Both the position numbers and the translations under genes were made by a program. 7,195 nucleotides of DNA from Actinomycetes bacterium. GTDB lineage: Bacteria > Actinomycetota > Actinomycetes > Mycobacteriales > Micromonosporaceae. The DNA is taken from assembly GCA_021793335.1 (NCBI GenBank), contig JAJYSW010000166.1, forward strand, positions 1-7,195, read 5' to 3'. Each line of letters begins with the position of its first letter. Positions within the stretch are counted from its first letter, which is position 1. The notes below the pieces were generated by a model. The model was not told the DNA's origin. It did no database searches and was given only the letters and a program-made list of their open reading frames with translations. Positions 1-5,700 of the stretch are shown here, in pieces.

Positions 1-748
1 CTACGGCCAGCCCGACCCCTACGGGCAGCCACAGCAGCAAGACCCGTACGGCCAACCCCAACAGCAGGACCCGTACGGGCAGCAGCCGGGCTACAGCCAA
101 CCCGACCCCTACGGCCAACCACAGCAACAGGACCCCTACGGGCAGCAGTACGGCGGCGCTCCCGCCTCCGCCCCGCCCGCGCCCACGTCGGCGCCTCCCG
201 GGCCGCCTCCAGGCGTCCCGGCTGCACCGTTCGGCGCGCCGACCTCCGCTCCCCCGTCCTCGCAGACCGGCGGATTCAGCGTTCCCGACTCGCAGCCGCA
301 CGACCTAGCGTCGAATTACGCGCCGCCCGGGCAGTCCCAGACCGCGACGCGCTGGATCGTGGCGGTGACGGCGGACCAGGGCTACTTCAATAAAGTCGCC
401 GCCTCGGACGGGGCATCGCAACTCCAGTACCCCTCGTTCGCCAAGCCGCGGCGCTTCTCGCTGGACAAGGGCGAACTGACCATCGGGCGCTACAGCGCCA
501 AACGCGGCGTCACTCCGGACATCGACCTGTCGGGCGACGTGGCCGACCCGGGAGTGAGCGCCCAGCACGCGAAGCTGTTCGCCAAGCCCGACGGCACCTG
601 GACGATCATGGACGTCGGTTCCTCGAACGGGACGTTCCTCAACGGTTCTGACGAGCCGCTGGCCCCGAACGTGGAGATCGCGATCGGCGATGGCTCCTAC
701 CTCAATATCGGAGCCTGGACGCGTCTGACGATCCACTACGAAGGCTGA
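1..748 (+). CDS. FHA-domain protein with N-terminal QPYG-repeat tract (5' end outside window)
   Basis: The frame is open from base 2 to the TGA at 746-748, giving 248 visible residues with no start, so the gene begins upstream. Window residues 1-50 are a low-complexity tract of DPYGQ units; about 53-115 is a Pro/Ala/Ser-rich linker; from about 118 (RWIVAVTAD) to the end is a forkhead-associated fold. The FHA phosphothreonine-binding residues are all present: Gly162-Arg163, Ser186-x-x-His189, and the GSSNGT motif at 206-211. FHA domains bind phosphothreonine peptides made by Ser/Thr kinases, so a cytosolic adaptor role in kinase signalling is inferred. The GTG at 359 is inside the domain and is not the start. 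Actinobacterial relatives often have a zinc ribbon at the N-terminus (family knowledge), which cannot be seen here. No membrane segment is visible. Confidence 0.88.
   Translation, partial: YGQPDPYGQPQQQDPYGQPQQQDPYGQQPGYSQPDPYGQPQQQDPYGQQYGGAPASAPPAPTSAPPGPPPGVPAAPFGAPTSAPPSSQTGGFSVPDSQPHDLASNYAPPGQSQTATRWIVAVTADQGYFNKVAASDGASQLQYPSFAKPRRFSLDKGELTIGRYSAKRGVTPDIDLSGDVADPGVSAQHAKLFAKPDGTWTIMDVGSSNGTFLNGSDEPLAPNVEIAIGDGSYLNIGAWTRLTIHYEG
2..151 (+). repeat. In-frame tandem repeats encoding PQQQDPYGQ / DPYGQ units
   Basis: Within the FHA gene the first 50 visible residues are built from a nine-residue unit, QPQQQDPYG, encoded by imperfect 27-nt repeats. DPYGQ occurs five times in full, at window residues 5-9, 14-18, 23-27, 35-39 and 44-48, and a further YGQ opens the window. 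One unit is replaced by the variant PGYSQ near residues 29-33. The copies differ at third codon positions (ggc/ggg, caa/cag, ccc/ccg), so the protein pattern is conserved more than the DNA. Such tracts are expected to be disordered and to vary in length between strains. The array may continue upstream of the window. Confidence 0.85.
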
Positions 749-760
749 GCGAAGACATAC

Positions 761-798
761 GGGGGCCGGCCCGGACGGATTCGTCCGGGCCGGCCCCC
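761..798. terminator. Perfect 17-bp GC hairpin between convergent genes
   Basis: Arms at 761-777 (GGGGGCCGGCCCGGACG) and 782-798 are exact reverse complements around the 4-nt loop GATT. The hairpin starts 12 bp after the FHA stop and ends 8 bp before the hydrolase stop on the other strand, the right place for a shared, bidirectional terminator. Neither side has a T-tract, which is common for actinobacterial intrinsic terminators; termination is inferred from structure and position only. Confidence 0.8.
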
Positions 799-806
799 CG
801 CCGCGT

Positions 807-1691
807 CTATGCGGTGACGAATGCGGTGACGCGCCGGTTGACCTCGGGACTGACCAGGACCTTGCGGTGCCCGAGCCCGGTGGTGGCCATCAGTTCCGCG
901 TTCGGCCAAACGGCGGCCAGCTCTTCGGAGTTCCGGAAGGGGTTGGGCCGGTCCCCCTTGTCGTGGACGATGAGCGTGGGGGCCTTCACCGGCGGGTCCA
1001 GGAGAGTGATCTTCGAGAGTTCGACTTGAGCTCGCCGCTCCGCCATCGGAATGACGCGCTCGACGATGCGCGGCCCGACGGGCACGACGGAGCTCAACGT
1101 GTCACGGAAGCCCACGGTTCCGCCGACGAACGGGGCGATCAGGGCCAGGCGCGTGTCGGCTGGATCGAATCCGGATTCGCGCATGCCGAGCACCGAGGTG
1201 AGGCATCCCATCGAGTGCGATACGACCGCGTGCGGCGCACCGAACTTGTCCAACGCGGCGCTCATCGCGCCGACCAGCTGCGGGCCGTTGGAATAATGCG
1301 GCCCCCATGATCCGGAGGCGGAGTTGCCGTGGCTGGGCGCGTCGAAGGCCACCACTCGCATGCCGCCCGCCACCAGGCTCGCGCCGATGAAGTCGAGGTC
1401 GCCGGTGCACCCGCCCCAGCCGTGGACGAGGTAGACCAGGGGGCCTTCGCCCCAGTCATAGCCCCACATGTCGCTGCCGAGGCAGTCGAGAGTGAAGACC
1501 TCGGCGCCGGCGGGGGCCTTGCCGCGCAGACGCCGTTCGGGTCCGCCGGGGACCTTGAACCACATCTTGCTGAGGACCTTCGCCGCCGCGCCGGGTGCGA
1601 CGCGTTCGGCAGCGGCGAACCCGGCCCGGACATACCACGGGGCACGAACGGTCGTGCTTTTCTTTATCGGGCCGGTGCTCTTGGGGGCCAT
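807..1691 (-). CDS. alpha/beta hydrolase
   Basis: The 294-residue protein has the alpha/beta-hydrolase order of motifs. HGWGG at 90-94 forms the oxyanion-hole turn, SHSMG at 158-162 is the nucleophile elbow with Ser160, HDKGD at 243-247 supplies the acid (probably Asp247), and GLGH ends with His275. The elbow has Ser at the first position instead of the usual Gly (GxSxG). No signal peptide or membrane segment is obvious, although the first 20 residues are basic; the protein is likely cytosolic. The ATG start has GGAAGG (1702-1707 on the minus strand) 10 nt upstream. The gene follows the TetR gene by 56 bp on the same strand, so the two are probably one transcript and the repressor may control the hydrolase. 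Substrate is not predictable from sequence; esterase or lipase-like activity is the generic guess. Confidence 0.88.
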   Translation of the reverse strand: MAPKSTGPIKKSTTVRAPWYVRAGFAAAERVAPGAAAKVLSKMWFKVPGGPERRLRGKAPAGAEVFTLDCLGSDMWGYDWGEGPLVYLVHGWGGCTGDLDFIGASLVAGGMRVVAFDAPSHGNSASGSWGPHYSNGPQLVGAMSAALDKFGAPHAVVSHSMGCLTSVLGMRESGFDPADTRLALIAPFVGGTVGFRDTLSSVVPVGPRIVERVIPMAERRAQVELSKITLLDPPVKAPTLIVHDKGDRPNPFRNSEELAAVWPNAELMATTGLGHRKVLVSPEVNRRVTAFVTA

Positions 1692-1747
1692 GGGTGTTGG
1701 ACCTTCCTGGTCGAATACGGGTCACGGGGCGCTCGCGGCGCCGTCGG

Positions 1748-2329
1748 TCAATCGGCGTGTGCCTCGATGAGCCGGTCGAACGCCGTCCAGGCCCGGTCCG
1801 CGGCTTCGGGAGAGGACACGATGCGGCTCATCCAGTTGTAGGACAGCAGGATGCCGAAGACCTCCTGCGCCACCTGGACGACGTCGGCGTCCCCGCCGAA
1901 CTCCCCCTCGTCGACCGCGGTGGAGGCGATCCGGACGAGCAGATCGAGCATGTCCCGCTGCTCGGTGACCATGAGGTCGTGCAGGGGCCCGGGCAGATCG
2001 TCGAATTCGGCGGCGGCGGCCAGGAACAGGCAGCCGCCGGGACGGGCATACCAGCGCATCCAGTGCTCCACGAGCGCCTGGAGGCGGGTGACGCCGCGCG
2101 GCTCGGCCAGCGCAGGCCGGATCACCTCGTCGACGAACTGCTCGCCATTGCGCTCCATGCACGCCAGTTGCAGCGCTTCCTTCGATTTGAAATGCGCGTA
2201 GACCCCCGATTTCGACATGTCGACGGCGGCGGCCAGCGAACCGATGGTCAGTCCCGACAGGCCGCTGTATCGGGCCATGCGGACGGCGACGTCGAGAATC
2301 GCCTGCCTGGTGAGTTCGCCCTTGCGCAC
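1748..2329 (-). CDS. TetR/AcrR-family transcriptional repressor
   Basis: Starting at GTG 2329-2327 the protein is 193 aa, the normal TetR length. Residues about 8-50 form the N-terminal DNA-binding domain, with helix-turn-helix around LTIGSLAAAV (27-36) and the recognition helix SKSGVYAHF (39-47), a family signature. The C-terminal ligand and dimer domain carries GGCLFLAAAAEFDDLPGP, a segment seen in one TetR/AcrR subgroup. The frame stays open to an ATG at 2422, but that start would add 31 residues without TetR character and place the palindrome 2341-2354 inside the coding region. A clear Shine-Dalgarno is lacking before the GTG, and a TACTTT hexamer ends 6 nt upstream of it, so a leaderless message is possible. 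The gene precedes the hydrolase in an apparent operon and diverges from csbD. Confidence 0.88.
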   Translation of the reverse strand: MRKGELTRQAILDVAVRMARYSGLSGLTIGSLAAAVDMSKSGVYAHFKSKEALQLACMERNGEQFVDEVIRPALAEPRGVTRLQALVEHWMRWYARPGGCLFLAAAAEFDDLPGPLHDLMVTEQRDMLDLLVRIASTAVDEGEFGGDADVVQVAQEVFGILLSYNWMSRIVSSPEAADRAWTAFDRLIEAHAD

Positions 2330-2335
2330 CTCGTA

Positions 2336-2341
2336 AAAGTA
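2336..2341 (-). promoter_or_regulatory. Candidate -10 hexamer for the TetR gene (leaderless)
   Basis: On the minus strand the hexamer TACTTT (TAnnnT type) ends 6 nt before the GTG start, so transcription would begin at or next to the first base of the codon. The hexamer touches the edge of the operator palindrome. No convincing -35 sequence was found 16-18 bp upstream. This is a weak call that would account for the missing ribosome-binding site. Confidence 0.35.
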
Positions 2342-2354
2342 GCACGATCGTGCT
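2341..2354. promoter_or_regulatory. Perfect 14-bp palindrome, probable TetR operator
   Basis: AGCACGATCGTGCT is its own exact reverse complement. It lies 11 bp upstream of the GTG chosen for the TetR gene and about 95 bp upstream of the divergent csbD start. TetR-family repressors usually bind a short perfect or near-perfect palindrome beside their own promoter (family knowledge). Here the palindrome would sit between the -35 and -10 regions of a TetR promoter, so autorepression of the TetR-hydrolase unit is inferred. Control of csbD by the same site is less likely because of the distance. Confidence 0.7.
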
Positions 2355-2383
2355 GAAAGAACGAACGCTTCCGGCCGGGCCGC

Positions 2384-2410
2384 GATTGCCCCCACATGCC
2401 CTCGGGTAAT
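2384..2410 (+). promoter_or_regulatory. Candidate sigma-B-type promoter for the CsbD-like gene
   Basis: GATT at 2384-2387, a 16-bp spacer, and GGGTAAT at 2404-2410 resemble the streptomycete sigma-B-class pattern GNNT-N14-16-GGGTAY, with A instead of Y at the last position. The predicted transcript would begin near 2416, about 34 nt ahead of the ATG at 2450. CsbD was named as a sigma-B-controlled protein in Bacillus, so the context fits, but the match is short. Confidence 0.5.
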
Positions 2411-2449
2411 CCCCGGGGCCATGACCGCGTATCAGGAAAGGACGGGACC

Positions 2450-2659
2450 ATGAGCGGCTCCGACCAGGCGAAGGACAAGGCCGAACAGAAAATCGGCGAG
2501 GCCAAGGAGAAAATCGGCGAGGCCTTCGACGACGAAGACCTCGAAAACGCCGGCAAACGCGACCAGCTCGAAGGCGAGGCCAAGGAGACCGGACACGACC
2601 TGCGAGACAAGGCCGCCGGCGCCGTGCACGACTTCAAGGAGCGCCAGGAGGACGAATGA
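2450..2659 (+). CDS. CsbD-like stress protein
   Basis: This small gene encodes 69 residues, very rich in Lys, Glu, Asp, Ala and Gly, with no Cys, Trp or Tyr. It shows the CsbD-like signature: KDKAEQKIGEAKEKIGEA early, then GKRDQLEGEAKE, followed by LRDKAAGAVHDF, all predicted helical and hydrophilic. CsbD-family proteins are abundant general-stress proteins of unknown biochemical role. The start is the ATG at 2450 because AAAGGA (2437-2442) lies 7 nt upstream and the family similarity begins there; the in-frame ATG at 2396 would add 18 unrelated residues and overlap the putative promoter. The gene is monocistronic, diverges from the TetR unit and converges on nrdJ. Confidence 0.9.
   Translation: MSGSDQAKDKAEQKIGEAKEKIGEAFDDEDLENAGKRDQLEGEAKETGHDLRDKAAGAVHDFKERQEDE
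2488..2524 (+). repeat. 16-nt direct repeat inside csbD
   Basis: GAAAATCGGCGAGGCC occurs exactly at 2488-2503 and 2509-2524, a spacing of 21 nt. It encodes the KIGEA heptad-like repeat of the CsbD protein. Identity at every third position, unlike the degenerate copies expected from selection on protein alone, suggests recent duplication or gene conversion. Confidence 0.75.
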
Positions 2660-2660
2660 C

Positions 2661-2676
2661 CCCCGCTCGTGCGGGG
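2661..2676 (+). other. Small hairpin directly after the csbD stop codon
   Basis: CCCCGC (2661-2666) and GCGGGG (2671-2676) pair around TCGT, beginning two bases past the TGA of csbD. It may stabilise the 3' end or act as an auxiliary stem before the larger hairpin at 2686-2724. The stem is short, and in high-GC DNA such hairpins arise by chance. Confidence 0.35.
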
Positions 2677-2685
2677 CGCCGAGGA

Positions 2686-2724
2686 CGGCGGGGCGGGGAG
2701 CGTGGACCGCTCCCCGCCCCGCCG
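2686..2724. terminator. Perfect 17-bp GC hairpin between csbD and nrdJ
   Basis: Arms at 2686-2702 (CGGCGGGGCGGGGAGCG) and 2708-2724 are exact reverse complements with the loop TGGAC. The hairpin ends 8 bp from the nrdJ stop and starts 26 bp after the csbD stop, so it can serve both convergent genes. It has no T-tract on either side. Length, GC content and the 8-bp distance to the minus-strand stop match the hairpin at 761-798. Confidence 0.8.
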
Positions 2725-2732
2725 TGCGATTC

Positions 2733-5700
2733 CTAGCTGCAACCGCTGGTCGCGCCGCAGCCCTCGCAGGCGTAGCACGAACCGGACGGACGCATCTTCG
2801 TGCCACAGCTCATGCACAGCGGCGCATCGGCGCTCCTGGTCTGCGCCGAGTTCAGGACGTCGTCGCGCGTGGGCTTCGACTCCAGGTGCAGCCGTTGCTT
2901 CGCGGCCTCCTCGATCGGCGCGGACGACCGCATCTGGTCCAGATCGACCTCGGACTCGCCGTCCACCTTCGCCGGGTCCTCACCGTTCACTTCGGCCGCG
3001 CGCTCGGCCGTCGTCATGATGCCCAGCGCCGCCCGCTCCTCGAACGGCAAGTAGTCCAGCGCCAGTCGGCGGAAGACGTAATCGACCACCGAGGAGGCCA
3101 TGCGGATGTCCGGGTCGTCGGTCATACCCGCCGGCTCGAACCGCATATTGGTGAACTTCTCCACGTACTTCTCAAGCGGCACACCGTACTGCAGCGCGAT
3201 CGAGATCGCCACAGACAGCGCGTCCATCACGCCGGCGAGCGTCGAGCCCTGCTTCGACATCTTGAGGAAGACCTCGCCGATGCCGTTGTCCGGGTAGGAC
3301 GAGGAGGTGATGTAGCCTTCGGCGCCGCCGACGGAGAACGAGGTCGTCTGGCTCGGGCGGCGCTTCGGCAGCTTGCGGCGCACCGGGCCGTGGAAGGACA
3401 TCTCGTCGACGACCTTCTCCACGACTTCTTCGACCGCGGCGTCGATCTCCTTCTTCTTGGCCGACAGCGGCTGCCCGACCTTGCAGTTATCGCGGTAGAC
3501 CGCCAGGGCCTTGAGACCGAGCTTCCAGCCCTGGAAGTAGATCTCCTCGAAGTCCGCGACCGTGGCGCTCTCGGGCACGTTCACCGTCTTGCTGATGGCT
3601 CCGCTGAGGAATGGCTGCACGGCGGCCATCATGTGGACGTGGCCCATCGGGGAGATGGCGCGCTCGCCCATGGCGCAGTCGAAGACCGAGTAGTGCTCTT
3701 CGGCGAGCGCGGGCGCGCCCACCACGTGGCCATGCTCGGCGATGTAGTCGACGATCGCCTCGGTGTCCTCTTCGCCGTAACCGAGGCTGGCCAGGGCGCG
3801 CGGCACGGTCTGGTTGACGATCTCCATCGAGCCGCCGCCGACGAGCTTCTTGTGCTTGACCAGCGCCAGGTCCGGCTCGATTCCCGTCGTGTCGCAGTCC
3901 ATCATGAAGGATATGGTGCCGGTCGGCGCGAGCACCGAGGCCTGCGCATTTCGCCAACCCTGCCTTGCGCCGATGGCGTTGCCATTGCGCCATTCGGACT
4001 TGGCGGCTTCGATGATGGCCCCGTCGACATCGCCGAAGGTCCGGACCGCGTCCGCCGCCTCGGCGTGCTTGCGCATGACGCGCTGGTGCGGCTCGGCGTT
4101 GATCTCATAGCCCGCATACGGTCCGACGGCTCCCGCGATCTCGGCCGAGCGCCGGTAGGACACGCCGGTCATGAGCGCGGTGATACCCGCGGCGATCGCG
4201 CGGCCCTCGTCAGAGTCGTAGGCGTGACCCGAGGCCATGAGGAGGGCGCCCAGGTTCGAGTATCCGATGCCGAGCTGGCGGTAATCGCGAGTGGTCTGGC
4301 CGATCTTCTCGGTCGGGAAGTCCGCGAAGGCGATCGAGATCTCCATGGCGGTGATGACGAACTCGACGGTCTTGGTGAACCGCTCGACGTCGAAGGAACC
4401 GTCCTCGCCGAGGAACTTCATGAGGTTGAGACTGGCGAGGTTGCACGAGGAGTCGTCGAGGCTCATGTACTCCGAGCAGTTGGCGACGACGACGCCGCCG
4501 ACGATATAGGAGTGGTTGCGCGGCTCGGTGAGGTTGTAGGTCGTCTCGAAACCGACGCTCTCCCGGCCGGTCAACCGCACCGTGCAGTCAGTGCTGTCGC
4601 GAGTCTCGCAATCGAGCATCGACGCGAGCTTCACGGACTTGTCCGGCAGACTGAAGCCGATGCGCGCGGCGAACTCGACCATCGACGGCCCCGAGATGCG
4701 CAGTTCGAAGAACGGCCCTTCGGAGGCGTGTTCGGTCTCGACACCGTCCTTCTCCGTACGTCGGGAGTTCACGTCCCTGTGCTCGGGGCGGTGGATCCGC
4801 GCGCTGATCCCCAAGGAGGCGAGCGTCTCCTGGACACCGAGAAGCAGGCGCTCGGACTCGCTGCCGAGGCTCACGTAGCGCGTGCCGCCGTCCTGCTCGA
4901 CCACACCGCCGCCGGCGTCGAACAGACCCTGGAGGAAGCCGACCAGGGTCGCCTCATCGGCTTCGTGGAGCGCCTCGGGCAGCACCTTGTCGGCGGCACG
5001 GCCGTTCGAGAAACCGAGAGCGGTGAAGAACTCGGCGAGACCCGTGTGCTTGACGCGGAGCTGCCGAGCACCGTCGCCCTGGACGCTCGGCTCGCTCAGG
5101 TGACCGGTGAGGCGCTCCAGCAGGCGCTGGTGGCCGGGCATGAGTTCCCGCTGCTCCGCCTCAGCGCCGTACACGGTGACGATGCCCTGCTCGGTGACGC
5201 GGCCGTCGCCGACGAGTCGGCCCATGAAGTGCGCGAGGTCGCGCTCCTCGTCCCATTTTCGCGGCAGGCGCAGGGCGGCACCGGCCTGTTCCGAAGCCGC
5301 CAGCGCCGCCGGGGGAATCTGCGTGCTCGCAGCGGAGCGCGGTGCATACCGGTTGGAGCGGACGACCTCGTCTTCCGGCTGGAGCCGGTCGGCGTGGACC
5401 CAACCGCGGTTCTTCGTCCAGAGCCGGTGGTTCGGTGTGCAGCGGAGCCGCGAACCGTCGGTGAAGCGGAGTTCGACGATCTCGTTGGTGCCGGTGACCA
5501 TGTACCGGACCGGGTCGGTCGCCACGACGCGGTCCACCGCGTCGCTCTCGGCGGTGACATCGTTGGTGAAGACCGCGAACGTCTCGCCTTCGGCCGAGCG
5601 CCGGACCAGATCGCCGATCTTGACGAGGCCCTTGTCCGTGACCACACGCTGGTCTGCGGGGAAGCACGGGTTCGACGCATAGATGCGGTCGGTGTTCGGG

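Noticed and set aside
2..151. The repeated sequence at the left edge as a CRISPR or non-coding repeat array.
   Set aside because: The units are contiguous, in frame, without spacers, and encode a coherent QPYG-rich peptide leading into the FHA domain.
359..748. GTG at 359 as the start of a 129-aa FHA protein.
   Set aside because: The same frame is open to the left edge with coherent repeat and linker sequence, and this GTG lies within the conserved RWIVAVTAD segment at the start of the FHA region.
1699..1714. A short hairpin (GACC/GGTC) overlapping the hydrolase ribosome-binding site, as a translational switch.
   Set aside because: The stem is only 4 bp and would be unstable; nothing else supports control at this site.
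1748..2422. The longer 224-aa TetR form starting at ATG 2422.
   Set aside because: The extra 31 residues lack TetR character, overlap the csbD promoter region and would place the operator palindrome within the coding sequence.
2396..2659. The longer 87-aa CsbD form starting at ATG 2396.
   Set aside because: There is a good Shine-Dalgarno only before the ATG at 2450, family similarity begins there, and the extension spans the putative sigma-B-type -10 element.
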